The notes under the pieces were generated by a model, which worked only from the letters and a program-made list of their open reading frames with translations, had not been told where the DNA came from and ran no database searches. Source: Sphingobacterium sp. R2 (GTDB taxonomy: Bacteria > Bacteroidota > Bacteroidia > Sphingobacteriales > Sphingobacteriaceae). From it: DNA of 64,000 nucleotides. This document shows positions 29,301 to 37,722 of the stretch, in pieces. Positions within the stretch are counted from its first letter, which is position 1. The number at the start of each line of letters is the position of its first letter. A program made the translations under genes and the position numbers. The DNA lies in contig NZ_CP142884.1 of assembly GCF_040760075.1 (NCBI RefSeq), positions 2,852,001 to 2,916,000 of the forward strand, read 5' to 3'.

Positions 29301-29582
29301 GGTGATGTTGATCGTTTTGCGTCCATTGACCTGAATTTCTTGTGGGCTATAACCAACAGCAGATATACTTAATATCGCATTGGCGTTTGTGGTTAAGGTA
29401 AACAGGCCGTTTTCATTTGTTGAAGTCCCTTGGCCAGCGCTTTTTACGGTTATTGTAACTCCGCTAATTGGTTTTCCACTACTGTCCGTAATTTTACCGG
29501 CAATTTGGATCTGTTGTGCATATAAAGACTGCATCGAACTACAGGCTATGAGACACAACGTTGTGAGCACATGTTGTTTCAT
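26391..29582 (-). CDS. SusC/RagA-family TonB-linked outer-membrane transporter
   Basis: A 1063-residue outer-membrane channel of a SusCD pair. In order: Sec signal (ending SLYAQ, residue 23), carboxypeptidase-regulatory-like domain 25-100 (GKITDSSGKPISGVTITVKS), TonB-box region (ALDEVMVVAYGTAKKSTYTG), plug about 120-230 (SIRIRGIGSMNASNEPLYVI, then LKDAAASSLYGSRAANGVI) and a 22-strand-type barrel ending TYTFGIELGF. No STN domain is present, so it is probably not a FecR-type signaller. The SusD gene follows directly; the epimerase and NlpC/P60 genes precede it on the same strand. Confidence 0.97.
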   Translation of the reverse strand: MKQHVLTTLCLIACSSMQSLYAQQIQIAGKITDSSGKPISGVTITVKSAGQGTSTNENGLFTLTTNANAILSISAVGYSPQEIQVNGRKTINITLASNEQALDEVMVVAYGTAKKSTYTGSAATVKAKDIDNVPVTSFEGALSGRVAGLTVSTPSGQAGSTPSIRIRGIGSMNASNEPLYVIDGVPANSGSGGQMGDYIYTSNNVMGNLNPDDIETITVLKDAAASSLYGSRAANGVILITTKKGKAGKPTVNFKTSLGFTPTWATDNYEPASPQDQVNMLYQIFYDYRASNGKTEAEANTYALTQLNNKFNKHGYRFETNGNGRYDNVNILGMTDGIENREGKYYDWDKALFRTGIFQDNNLSLSGGTDATKYFSSIGYTTDKSRIRVNDFERISGRLNLTQKIVDNLEFGTNINIGHNKKKGFNDTRNTGSNYFLQSRNLLWPLYWPTNYKTGEDWTDRYGSYAYNADYYDKQWDNSSKTNKLGVISNLTWSILPSLIAKTVFSYDYTDMKDYLYYSAKHFNGVSDGGVVNQFNTNMLKLVSSNTINYSKSFDKHSVNLLAGFEAEKNKTDFMRTTGRGLGSAELPYISSAGKFEANAYSWGYNLMSFLGRAEYNYDNAYFLAASYRRDGSSKLGPKNRWGDFWSISGAYSLKNLPSLKENEAISTLRLKASYGVNGTLPTDNFGWRRLISFNNFNYKGQPGGNLVSNPDPDITWETSYTTNAGLEFGFLQNRITGSVEYFNRTSKNLLQDVPTSQTTGFSTVLRNVGQINNRGLEIDLTGDILKKENFRWSANVNAAFVTSKVQKLNDNQDIIWYDPTGSVGNDTKGSGDVRAQFIYQQGQSTLAFYGYEWAGVDQKNGRNVYYTNNNKTGEDIFDYNGRKATYDFDQASYTIIGNGVPKVSGGLNTDFEYKNFNLGFNFIYKIGGKLYDGAFKDVADDGYYWERIRSEYAFEHMWTDNNTGGTLPKLDGNDLTDPQKYSSRQLHDASFLRLKNINFGYRLPKSILNKIGFSNARVYFNGTNLLTASKYKIADPEVGQYATRGWETPIGKTYTFGIELGF

Positions 29583-29654
29583 AAAAGTTTGAATTGATTA
29601 GTTTAGTTTTTAATATTTTGGTGCTTTCGAGCGTTGGTCAAACTGCGATAGCAA

Positions 29655-29693
29655 TCAGTGCAATATTTTCTTTAAGAAAAAACATTGCACTGA
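29655..29693 (-). promoter_or_regulatory. Hairpin between the epimerase gene and susC
   Basis: TCAGTGCAAT (29655-29664) pairs with ATTGCACTGA (29684-29693); inside, TTTTCTT pairs with AAGAAAA. The structure lies 8 bases after the epimerase stop and 72 bases before the SusC start codon on the minus strand. No terminal T-run follows, so it may be a weak terminator, a processing site or part of the SusC leader. Confidence 0.5.
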
Positions 29694-29701
29694 ATATAGT
29701 C

Positions 29702-30757
29702 TTATTTTTTTACAATTCCAATCCCAGGACGGTCCGGAAGAATGCAGTTGCCGTCTACAACGGTCATGCCGTCGTAAACATCATTTCCAATCAATAATGC
29801 GCCGTCTAAGTCTGCCCAGTCCGATAGGGGGGCAAGTTGTGCCGCGGCGCTGATGGCACAGGAGGTCTCGGTCATACAGCCGATCATCACTTTCATTTCC
29901 AGCGAACGGGCGAGCTCGGCCATACGTTTGGCCTCCCGCATACCTGTACATTTCATCAATTTGATATTAATTCCTGAATACACGCCCTTTAATGCAGGAA
30001 TGTCTACAAGTCGTTGACATCCTTCGTCGGCAATAGTTGGTATAGGGCTGTTTTCGGTTAACCAGGCATTGTCATCTATTTGCTCTTTGGGCATCGGCTG
30101 CTCCAAGAAAGAAACTTTTCTTTCAGCAAGCCAGTGCGCCATCTCCAAAGCTTCTTCGCGCGTTTTCCAACCTTGATTGACGTCCGCGCATAGCGGGCGG
30201 TCTGTTACCTGCCGGATGGTATCAATAATCATTTTATCAGTATCCAGCCCAAGCTTTACTTTTAACATTTTAAACTGATCAGCTTCGGCGACTTTTTTGC
30301 GTATCATTTCTTCGGAATCAATGCCTATTGTATACGATGTCGGCGGAATAAGATCCGGATTTAGTCCCCATATCTTATAATAAGGTTGGTTCATAATTTT
30401 TCCAAGAACATCATGCAGGGCGATATCAATTGCGGCTTTTGCAGCTGTATTTTTCAACGCAATCTGATCGATATAATGTAAAATATCCTCCGTTTGAAAA
30501 GGAGAGTTGAATCCTGTCAGATCGATTTGATTGAGGAACGATAGGACACTTTCTTGCGATTCGCCCAGATAAGGGGGCATACTTGCCTCACCATAACCTA
30601 CGATCCCATCATACTCTAGCTCGGTCAATACAACGGGTGTTGTGCTTCTGCTGAAAGAAGCGACCGTAAAGACATGGTTCAGCGTCAGTGTGTACGGGCG
30701 GAATCTTAATTTAAAGGCTCCAAAATCTTTATTGATCCATTGAGATTGGTTGCTCAT
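29702..30757 (-). CDS. Dipeptide epimerase of the enolase superfamily (L-Ala-D/L-Glu type)
   Basis: Converts L-Ala-D-Glu, released from murein peptides, to L-Ala-L-Glu so it can be hydrolysed. The start is the ATG at 30757 (MSNQSQWINKDFGAFKLRFR); the open frame extends 29 codons upstream but that part overlaps the preceding gene. This gives 351 residues. Catalytic lysines are seen in LKVKLGLD and NIKLMKC, and metal ligands in CADVNQG, FLEQPMP and IADEGCQ. The C-terminal DLDGALLIGNDVYDG is typical. It begins 7 bases after the NlpC/P60 stop codon, the same pairing as ykfB-ykfC in Bacillus subtilis. Confidence 0.93.
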   Translation of the reverse strand: MSNQSQWINKDFGAFKLRFRPYTLTLNHVFTVASFSRSTTPVVLTELEYDGIVGYGEASMPPYLGESQESVLSFLNQIDLTGFNSPFQTEDILHYIDQIALKNTAAKAAIDIALHDVLGKIMNQPYYKIWGLNPDLIPPTSYTIGIDSEEMIRKKVAEADQFKMLKVKLGLDTDKMIIDTIRQVTDRPLCADVNQGWKTREEALEMAHWLAERKVSFLEQPMPKEQIDDNAWLTENSPIPTIADEGCQRLVDIPALKGVYSGINIKLMKCTGMREAKRMAELARSLEMKVMIGCMTETSCAISAAAQLAPLSDWADLDGALLIGNDVYDGMTVVDGNCILPDRPGIGIVKK

Positions 30758-30764
30758 CGTTATC

Positions 30765-31991
30765 TTATTTGTTGTTGTAATAATTGCTTTCAGCGATTTT
30801 TTGTATAGCGCTATCCTTCGTGCCGAGGTAACGGCGTGCAGCAACTACAGTACGGGTCTGGAAATCATCGTAGTTGGTGGCGTCCTTGAGCATACTATTG
30901 ATCCGAACCAAACCTGCTGCGTGAATAAAAGTGCCATTACCTATATAAAGGGCTACATGTGTGACACGAGCATTCGGATTGTTATTTTTGCCTGCAGCAA
31001 AAAACAATAAGTCGGCCGGTTTTAAGTTTTTAAGTGCTTTCTCAGGGTCAAAATGACCTTCTTCATCCAAAATATCAATTTTTTCTCCGGCGAGTACTTG
31101 TTGCGATGCATCTCTCGGTATCACAAAGCCGTTCATAAAGAAGCTTGTTTTGGTAAAACCACTGCAATCGACACCTTTTACTGATGTTCCACCCCATAAA
31201 TAGGGAAGACCCAACATGCTTTTCGCACTGGCGATAATATTTTCTGCTGTTGGATTGCGTGTTTCAAACCAATCTTTTAGATTCAGGCTTTCTGACTTTT
31301 TAATATAGCCCAAACGTCCATCGGGATAGGCGATCTGATAGAAATTACCTTTCTGCCCTTTGAATTGTAGGATGTCACCATACACCAGGTCAGAAACGCG
31401 CTGACTCTTTTCATTTGGTTCGGAATATGATTTGCCGAATTCTGCTGTATAGATAACTTTTTCTGCTTGCCGCCAATTGTCCAATGCAAGTTTGTCCATC
31501 GCTTCAATGGACGAGGCCGGTACCCATGCAATATAACCGTCGGGTGTGCGGACACGATAGTCGCCACTTTTTTTCTGCAGAAGATCCACCTGTGTGCCTA
31601 ATAACACCTGGCTCGTTAACTCCGCCGCATTATCTGGAAATGTCCGCATATTCGCAACAGATAGCCGGATCACTCCAGTAGTTTTTTCGCCTACGGTGGC
31701 GTCAGGAAGAAGCTGTACTTGAATATTAGCCGCTATTTCTTTTGCTTTTTGTTCCAAAACGAATTGAGCATCTTTCTCAGTTGTTTCAATCACATATTGA
31801 TTTTGTACGACATCCGCTTTTTGAATGGCTACGATTTTGGTTCTTTTGTCAGGAGCAAATTGACTTTTTACGTTTTCTTGCAACTCTTTGACCTTGAAAT
31901 ACGTAGTGGAATCGAGCTGCTGCGCAGCGCTGCTGCCAATGCCAACAAGGGATGCATAAGCTAAAATAGTGAATTTTAGGGTGTTTTTCAT
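30765..31991 (-). CDS. NlpC/P60 gamma-D-glutamyl endopeptidase with SH3 domains (YkfC-like)
   Basis: Cuts the gamma-D-Glu-L-diamino acid bond of murein peptides, giving the dipeptide used by the next gene product. The start at 31991 (MKNTLKFTILAYASLVGIGS) gives a Sec signal ending SSAAQ and 408 residues; the longer open frame has no signal sequence. Two SH3b-like domains cover about 100-165 and 185-235. The NlpC/P60 domain covers about 245-400 with Cys276 (GVDCSGFTK), His345 (RVTHVALYIG) and a further His357 (FIHAAG). It is first in the block NlpC/P60, epimerase, SusC, SusD. Confidence 0.94.
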   Translation of the reverse strand: MKNTLKFTILAYASLVGIGSSAAQQLDSTTYFKVKELQENVKSQFAPDKRTKIVAIQKADVVQNQYVIETTEKDAQFVLEQKAKEIAANIQVQLLPDATVGEKTTGVIRLSVANMRTFPDNAAELTSQVLLGTQVDLLQKKSGDYRVRTPDGYIAWVPASSIEAMDKLALDNWRQAEKVIYTAEFGKSYSEPNEKSQRVSDLVYGDILQFKGQKGNFYQIAYPDGRLGYIKKSESLNLKDWFETRNPTAENIIASAKSMLGLPYLWGGTSVKGVDCSGFTKTSFFMNGFVIPRDASQQVLAGEKIDILDEEGHFDPEKALKNLKPADLLFFAAGKNNNPNARVTHVALYIGNGTFIHAAGLVRINSMLKDATNYDDFQTRTVVAARRYLGTKDSAIQKIAESNYYNNK

Positions 31992-32382
31992 GCGAATTAG
32001 TTTGTTTTTAAAGATAGGATTAATTCGTAATATAAGGCAATTTTTATTGTCGATTTTTGAGTGATTTTGATAATATGTTGCTAAAAAACGAATGAGTGGG
32101 TTTAATTTTAATAAAATCATCTAATTGCTAAAACCATTTTGTAATATTGCTTATTGATTGTAAAGTCATCGCTTCTAGATTGGTTTGATGTCTTTAAAAT
32201 GCGAAACCCTTTTCCGCGGCGAAAGTCGATTAAGTGTGTTGAGGCTATTTTGGACGGAGTATAATGCAAGGAAATCATATGCGGTCAGATGCAGTCCATG
32301 GGGAATTTGTTGTATTTGGGAGGCTAAATCAGCTTTAAGCAATTGTTTTGCCGCAAGGTTAAACCAAGATTTTATATAAAAG
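31992..32382. other. Divergent intergenic region, nothing recognised
   Basis: A 391-bp gap between the NlpC/P60 start (minus) and the glycosylasparaginase start (plus). Short open frames on both strands cross it, but none has a credible start, composition or motif. I find no full TTG-N19-20-TAnnTTTG promoter in either direction, although both neighbours must be transcribed from here. Confidence 0.5.
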
Positions 32383-33423
32383 ATGAATAAGAAAATGAGT
32401 TCAAGACGTAATTTTATTAAGCAAGGTTTGATGGCTGCTACGACAATGGGGGCCTTGACGGCATTTGACGCAAAAGGATTCACGAGTGCAGCAAAGGGCA
32501 GTTTGAAAAAATATCCTATCGTTATTTCCACGTGGGATTTTGGCATTGCGGCAAATAAAGCCGCCTGGAAAATATTGTCAACGGGAGGGAAAGCATTAGA
32601 TGCCGTCGAACAAGGCGTCCGTGTGCCCGAAGCCGACCTGAAAAATATGACAGTTGGTAAGGGGGGCTATCCCGATCGCGATGGGCATGTCACACTCGAT
32701 GCCTGCATCATGGATTCGGACGGAAATTGTGGCGCTGTTGCCGGAATGGAAAAAATTGGACATCCAATATCTGTCGCACGCTTGGTTATGGAAAAAACAC
32801 CGCATGTGATGCTTGTTGGTGAGGGGGCATTGCAATTTGCTTTGGAAAATGGTTTTAAAGAAGAAAATCTATTGACTCCAGAAGGTGAAAAGGCCTGGAA
32901 AGAGTGGTTAAAGGAGAAGAAGTACAAGCCAGTAGCCAATATCGAAAACCAGTCTTTTGCAGCGGAACGTTTGCCTGGAAACCAATATAACCACGATACG
33001 ATCGGGATGTTGGCATTGGATGCGAACGGGAATATCTCTGGTGCTTGTACCACAAGTGGCATGGCGTTCAAGATGCACGGACGCGTGGGAGATAGTCCTA
33101 TTATTGGTGCTGGACTCTATGTCGATAATGAAGTTGGCGGAGCCACATCTACCGGAGTGGGGGAAGAAGTTATACGCAATGTCGGTAGTTTTTTGGTTGT
33201 CGAATTGATGCGCCAGGGATATACGCCTGAAGATGCCTGCAAGGAAGCTGTTATGCGTATCGTGAAGAAAAAGCCTGGAATTGCCAAAGAAATCCAAGTT
33301 GGATTCTTAGCCATCAATAAAAACGGTGAATATGGTGCATATGCTTTACAACAAGGTTTTTCCTATGCCGTTTGCGACAGTGAACAGCAAGATTTACTCA
33401 TCAAGGGGAAGCATTATTATTAA
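32383..33423 (+). CDS. N4-(beta-N-acetylglucosaminyl)-L-asparaginase with Tat signal
   Basis: Glycosylasparaginase of the N-terminal-nucleophile hydrolase family; it splits the GlcNAc-Asn bond left after N-glycoprotein digestion. The 346 residues include a twin-arginine signal SSRRNFIKQGLMAATTMGAL, so it is exported folded. The autocleavage site is NHDTIGM, with cleavage between Asp205 and Thr206 and Thr206 as nucleophile. The segment GACTTSGMAFKMHGRVGDSP carries the usual substrate-binding residues. It is divergent from the NlpC/P60 gene. The asparaginyl-glycan specificity is the family default; a wider beta-aspartyl peptidase activity is possible. Confidence 0.93.
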   Translation: MNKKMSSRRNFIKQGLMAATTMGALTAFDAKGFTSAAKGSLKKYPIVISTWDFGIAANKAAWKILSTGGKALDAVEQGVRVPEADLKNMTVGKGGYPDRDGHVTLDACIMDSDGNCGAVAGMEKIGHPISVARLVMEKTPHVMLVGEGALQFALENGFKEENLLTPEGEKAWKEWLKEKKYKPVANIENQSFAAERLPGNQYNHDTIGMLALDANGNISGACTTSGMAFKMHGRVGDSPIIGAGLYVDNEVGGATSTGVGEEVIRNVGSFLVVELMRQGYTPEDACKEAVMRIVKKKPGIAKEIQVGFLAINKNGEYGAYALQQGFSYAVCDSEQQDLLIKGKHYY

Positions 33424-33572
33424 GATGAGGCGTGGCTGGTGATGACACCTTCATTTTCTGAAATCATATAGCGTAAAATTCTTTTTAGCAGCGATAGTAG
33501 GAGAGGACATTGCAGCACCGGCATTGAGGCTGTTTGAATAATTAAATTAAAATATACAATAATATAAAAAGT

Positions 33573-34088
33573 ATGAAAGCGACATTTGGAGGAGGATGTT
33601 TTTGGTGTACAGAAGTTATTTTCCAAAACACGGAAGGGGTGACATCAGTTTTGCCGGGATATATGGGCGGACACATAGATAACCCCACTTATGAGCAGGT
33701 TTGTACCGGTACTACGGATCATGTGGAGGTTGTTGAACTTGAATATGATGAGGAATTGGTTAATTATGAGGATCTGTTGAAAATCTTCTTTAAAACACAT
33801 AATCCAACGACATTAAACCGTCAGGGTAATGATGTGGGTACACAGTATCGATCAGTTGTATTTTATCATAACGAAGAACAGGAGATATTAGCAAAGAATT
33901 TCATTGGTGAGTTGGACCATGAAGACGTATATGAAGATCCCATTGTTACTGCAGTTGAGCCCACTTCAACATTTTGGCTTGCCGAGGACTATCATCACAA
34001 CTATTTCAACACCCATCCTGAAAATCCCTTCTGTTCGGTTGTCATTGCGCCTAAACTTCAAAAATTCTTTAAAGAATTTAAAGCATAA
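33573..34088 (+). CDS. msrA: Peptide-methionine (S)-S-oxide reductase
   Basis: Repairs S-methionine sulfoxide in proteins with thioredoxin as reductant. The 171 residues form one MsrA domain; the motif GGGCFWC places the catalytic Cys at residue 9. Other conserved parts are VLPGYMGGHIDNPTYEQVCT and TQYRSVVFYH. No signal peptide and no fused MsrB are present, so it is a cytoplasmic single-domain enzyme. It has its own transcript or a weak link to the glycosylasparaginase 149 bp upstream. Confidence 0.97.
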   Translation: MKATFGGGCFWCTEVIFQNTEGVTSVLPGYMGGHIDNPTYEQVCTGTTDHVEVVELEYDEELVNYEDLLKIFFKTHNPTTLNRQGNDVGTQYRSVVFYHNEEQEILAKNFIGELDHEDVYEDPIVTAVEPTSTFWLAEDYHHNYFNTHPENPFCSVVIAPKLQKFFKEFKA

Positions 34089-34204
34089 AAAGACCACAGC
34101 AAAGTCTCGTCACTTTTAAAGTGCCGACAAAGGTGTATAGTAGGTGTTTTAGATATGCCACCAATGCACAATCGAATTGATGGATAGAAAATTGACAAGC
34201 ATAG

Positions 34205-34234
34205 AAAAGGCTCGAACTGAACTTCGAGCCTTTT
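34205..34234. terminator. Bidirectional terminator between msrA and parC-like gene
   Basis: AAAAGGCTCGAA (34205-34216) pairs with TTCGAGCCTTTT (34223-34234) with a 6-nt loop and extra Ts on the plus strand. It lies 18 bases beyond the stop of the minus-strand topoisomerase gene and 116 bases beyond msrA, so it can serve both. Confidence 0.88.
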
Positions 34235-34252
34235 TTATGTACAGTATATGAT

Positions 34253-36994
34253 TTAGAACATTTCCATCTGTCCTTTATCGTCGATTTGGATATCATTTGG
34301 ATTGGTTATTTCCAAGGTGATATCATCATTTTCGTCTGCGGGCTCATTCCCTTTCTGAGGAGTAGCTGTTGTGGAAGCTGTTTTTTCTACAGCAGCTTCC
34401 GTTGTTTGCGCTGTAGTGCTAATATTTTCAGAAGTCGCCGTTACTTTGTCTTTTTGACTTAAATCTTCATCAGCAGTCAATAGGACAACTGATTTTACGG
34501 TATGAAACGACAGACGATTTCCTTGCGCTTTTATTCCTTTTACATCGATGATTTCAGTCAAAGGTTGATCAAGCGTTTCTTCCGTTTGGGATTTGCCTTT
34601 TAAAATATCCAATTTGACGATGGGTTCGGTCGCATTACTCATTAATATCAATTTCGAACCTGCGTCTTCATTGATAAAGGAAATGCGCTTTCCAATAGGC
34701 TGATCGTCAAATTTAAAACGTTTGACAAAATAGGTTCCGCTTTTTCCATCTTGATGGATTACAGTATAGATGTGGTCTGGATAATATTTTTCGATGCGGA
34801 TCATTTTCTCATCAAAGTGGTTGCTCAAATCAAAGTTTGATAATTCGTAGCTACCGTCCGAGAGTACTATTAATATTTTATCATCGCCATCGAACTCACC
34901 CAAATACTGACCGCGTTCATCAGCATTTAGCCGTTTCATAATGGCGTCGTACCATATTTTTCGTCCGGCCAATGTGGATACACCGGAGCTTTTAAAGCTG
35001 ATTTTTTTAACAGGGTATTTGGATACGATATTTCCTTGCGAAGCACGGCCTTTGATCGCTATTTCAGCAAAGTCCATATCAAAATTTAACTTGCGCAATT
35101 TGGTGTGCGGTTTAAGCTGTATGTTGACTACTTCAGCTTCACCGTTCGGATTGGCTGTGAAATAGAGGATTTTAGATCCTTTGGAACCTTTGGATACATC
35201 ATATTCCTTATCCCGCGTGACGCCCACCACAGCGAAGCGTTTGATAAAACTGGTACCTGTTTCACCTTCTTTATAGATCGCGTTATAGATGGTCCGTTCG
35301 TCACCTTTTTTGAACACAGCAACGTGGATAATTCCCTTTCCGACAAATACTTTGTCCTGAATTTTACTGACAACGTATTTTCCGTCCTCACGGAATACAA
35401 TAATGTCGTCTATATCAGAACAATCGCATACAAACTCGTCTTTCTTCATGCCCGATCCAATAAATCCTTCTTCACGATTGACATATAGTTTGGTATTTGC
35501 CAAGGCAACTTGGGTAGCTTCAACTTTGTCGAATATGCGCAGTTCGGTTTTGCGTTCACGGTCTTTACTATATTTTTCACGTAACTTTTCAAACCATGCA
35601 ATGGCATATTCTGTCAGTTGACGTAAATGCCGTTTGACTTCTTTGATCTCATTTTCCAGCGTCTTCATCATTTCGTCCGATTTTTTAACATCGAAACGTG
35701 TAATGCTGCTCATGGGTTTATCGATCAATTTCTTGTAATCTTCGGGGCGAATCTCACGATAAAATTGATCAAAGAATGGTTCAAACAAGCGATTTAGAAC
35801 TTGCACAACGGTATCGAAGTCACCTGCATTTTCGTAATCCGGATGTTTGTACATCCCTTCCTGGATAAATATTTTTAATAGACTACTGAAGAATATTTTC
35901 TCTTGAAGATCGTTCAAACGAATCTCCAATTCTCTTTTCAATAGGTTTTTAGTGTTTATGGTATTCTCGATGAGAATATCATTGACACTCATAAAATGAG
36001 GTTTTTCATCCTTGATCACACAGGTATTTGGTGATATGGAGACCTCACAGGCTGTAAAGGCATACAGGGCATCGATCGTTACATCCGGAGATATTCCGGG
36101 CGCTAAATGCACAATGATCTCAACATTTCCTGCGGTATTGTCCTCTATTTTTTTAATCTTAATCTTCCCTTTATCGTTGGCTGTAACAACACTTTCAATA
36201 AGACCGCCGGTGGTGGTTCCGAAGGGAATTTCTGTAATGGCGAGCGTCTTTTTGTCGCGTTCCTCAATCTTTGCCCGTACACGGATTTTTCCGCCACGTT
36301 GACCTTCATTATAATTGGAGACGTCGGCCATACCACCCGTAGGAAAGTCTGGAAATATATTTGGACGTTCACCGTTTAATACCTGAATTGATCCGTCAAT
36401 AAGCTCAATGAAATTGTGCGGCATGATTTTCGTCGCCAGTCCTACTGCAATCCCTTCCGCTCCTTGAGCCAATAAAAGTGGGAATTTTACCGGTAAGGTA
36501 ACAGGTTCGCGATTACGGCCATCGTAACTCAATTGCCACTCTGTTGTTTCGGGATTAAAAACCACCTCATTGGCAAATTTGGATAATCTTCCCTCGATGT
36601 AACGAGGAGCAGCAGCAGAATCGCCGGTAATTGGGAAACCCCAGTTCCCCTGACAGTCGATCAAAAGGTCTTTTTGTCCCAATTGTACCATGGCATCGCC
36701 AATAGAAGCGTCACCATGAGGGTGGTATTTCATCGTATTACCGATGACGTTAGCAGCTTTATTATATCTCCCATCATCCATTTCCTTTAGGGAATGGAGG
36801 ATACGACGTTGTACGGGTTTTAAACCGTCATTAATATGGGGTACGGCTCTGTCCAAGATAACATAGGAGGCATAGTCCAAAAACCAGTTTTCGTAGAGAC
36901 CCGATAAAGGTATCGTCTGACTTCCGCTTTCTGTTTTTCCTGATCCCAGGTCGTCTTGATTATCTTCCTTTGGGAAGTTTGTTTCGTCACTCAT
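34253..36994 (-). CDS. parC: DNA topoisomerase IV subunit A (ParC-type, GyrA/ParC family)
   Basis: The DNA-cleaving subunit of a type IIA topoisomerase. It has 913 residues. The breakage-reunion core begins near residue 30 (LYENWFLDYASYVILDRAVP) and has catalytic Tyr132 in AAAPRYIEGRL. The C-terminal beta-pinwheel occupies about 520-840, followed by a low-complexity acidic tail ending DKGQMEMF. The quinolone-determining loop reads HPHGDASIGDAMVQ: the usual Ser is Ala96, while the acidic residue (Asp100) is kept. QGNWGFPITGDSAAAPRY and the lack of a clear GyrA box favour ParC over GyrA. No ParE gene is adjacent in the window. Confidence 0.9.
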   Translation of the reverse strand: MSDETNFPKEDNQDDLGSGKTESGSQTIPLSGLYENWFLDYASYVILDRAVPHINDGLKPVQRRILHSLKEMDDGRYNKAANVIGNTMKYHPHGDASIGDAMVQLGQKDLLIDCQGNWGFPITGDSAAAPRYIEGRLSKFANEVVFNPETTEWQLSYDGRNREPVTLPVKFPLLLAQGAEGIAVGLATKIMPHNFIELIDGSIQVLNGERPNIFPDFPTGGMADVSNYNEGQRGGKIRVRAKIEERDKKTLAITEIPFGTTTGGLIESVVTANDKGKIKIKKIEDNTAGNVEIIVHLAPGISPDVTIDALYAFTACEVSISPNTCVIKDEKPHFMSVNDILIENTINTKNLLKRELEIRLNDLQEKIFFSSLLKIFIQEGMYKHPDYENAGDFDTVVQVLNRLFEPFFDQFYREIRPEDYKKLIDKPMSSITRFDVKKSDEMMKTLENEIKEVKRHLRQLTEYAIAWFEKLREKYSKDRERKTELRIFDKVEATQVALANTKLYVNREEGFIGSGMKKDEFVCDCSDIDDIIVFREDGKYVVSKIQDKVFVGKGIIHVAVFKKGDERTIYNAIYKEGETGTSFIKRFAVVGVTRDKEYDVSKGSKGSKILYFTANPNGEAEVVNIQLKPHTKLRKLNFDMDFAEIAIKGRASQGNIVSKYPVKKISFKSSGVSTLAGRKIWYDAIMKRLNADERGQYLGEFDGDDKILIVLSDGSYELSNFDLSNHFDEKMIRIEKYYPDHIYTVIHQDGKSGTYFVKRFKFDDQPIGKRISFINEDAGSKLILMSNATEPIVKLDILKGKSQTEETLDQPLTEIIDVKGIKAQGNRLSFHTVKSVVLLTADEDLSQKDKVTATSENISTTAQTTEAAVEKTASTTATPQKGNEPADENDDITLEITNPNDIQIDDKGQMEMF

Positions 36995-37108
36995 TTACTC
37001 AGCAATAGATTAAATTGTACAATACAGAAATCTTCGAAATATTATTTTATTCGAACGCGTAAAAATACAAAACCATTTTGTTTTATCACAGCGAAACTAT
37101 GAAAAGTT

Positions 37109-37146
37109 AAAAAAATTAGCTTTTAAAACTAATATAATTAGTTTTA
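37109..37146 (-). terminator. Terminator overlapping the GNAT stop codon
   Basis: TAAAACTAAT (37124-37133) pairs with ATTAGTTTTA (37137-37146) around 3 nt. The right arm contains the stop codon of the minus-strand GNAT gene. On the minus strand the stem is followed by AAAAGCTAATTTTTTTAAC. It should close the ABC-GNAT operon. Confidence 0.65.
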
Positions 37147-37701
37147 TAACGTATCGTGTACCAAATCATACCAATAACAGGGGATATTCCATATATCGAG
37201 ATGAAATTGCTCTGTTACCTGAAAACCGCTTTTCTCCAACACATTTCGCGACCCCTTGTTTTGGATATGTGTGATGGCATGTACATCAAAATGGGGGAGC
37301 TGTTCTCGATAATAGTGCATACAGGCTAGCGCCGCTTCAGTCGCATAGCCTTTGCCCCAGGATTCTGTTCTGAAGCGATAACCGAGATCTAGAAATCCAA
37401 TCCGCCCATTTTCCAATTCGTCCATATATTTAAATCCCGTCCAGCCTATCCATTGGTTGCTTGATTTCTCAACGACCCCTAGACGACCTATACCGTATTG
37501 CTCATATTGTTGCTGAATATAGATGATCACTTTTTTAATTTCTTCAATGGATTGTACAGGTTCGTTTTTCAGAAAAGTATGCACCTCCGGCTGTGAATCC
37601 ATTGCGAAAAAATAAGCAGCATCATCCAGCTGTATCGGGCGGATAATTAAACGTTCGGTTTCCAGTATTGGTAGGTATTTTTCCATAGCTTTTTTATTCA
37701 T
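37144..37701 (-). CDS. GNAT acetyltransferase, RimJ/RimL-like
   Basis: A 185-residue acetyl-CoA-dependent N-acetyltransferase. It begins ETERLIIRPIQLDDAAYFFA near residue 14 and carries the acetyl-CoA loop region RTESWGKGYATEAALACMHY and the later ENVLEKSGF-like segment RNVLEKSGFQVTEQF, all typical of the RimJ/RimL group. The start could be Met1 or Met6. It is the last gene of the exporter operon, 21 bp after the ATPase gene. The substrate may be a ribosomal protein, a small metabolite or an antibiotic; nothing in the sequence decides. Confidence 0.9.
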   Translation of the reverse strand: MNKKAMEKYLPILETERLIIRPIQLDDAAYFFAMDSQPEVHTFLKNEPVQSIEEIKKVIIYIQQQYEQYGIGRLGVVEKSSNQWIGWTGFKYMDELENGRIGFLDLGYRFRTESWGKGYATEAALACMHYYREQLPHFDVHAITHIQNKGSRNVLEKSGFQVTEQFHLDIWNIPCYWYDLVHDTL

Positions 37702-37722
37702 GTTGAATGACCTGATTCGTCG

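Noticed and set aside
29594..29797. Plus-strand 67-codon frame upstream of SusC
   Set aside because: It overlaps the hairpin at 29655-29693 and the end of the epimerase gene, and has no sign of coding.
32175..32546. Minus-strand 123-codon frame overlapping the glycosylasparaginase start
   Set aside because: Most of it is antisense to a well-supported gene, and the rest has no motif, start signal or conserved feature.
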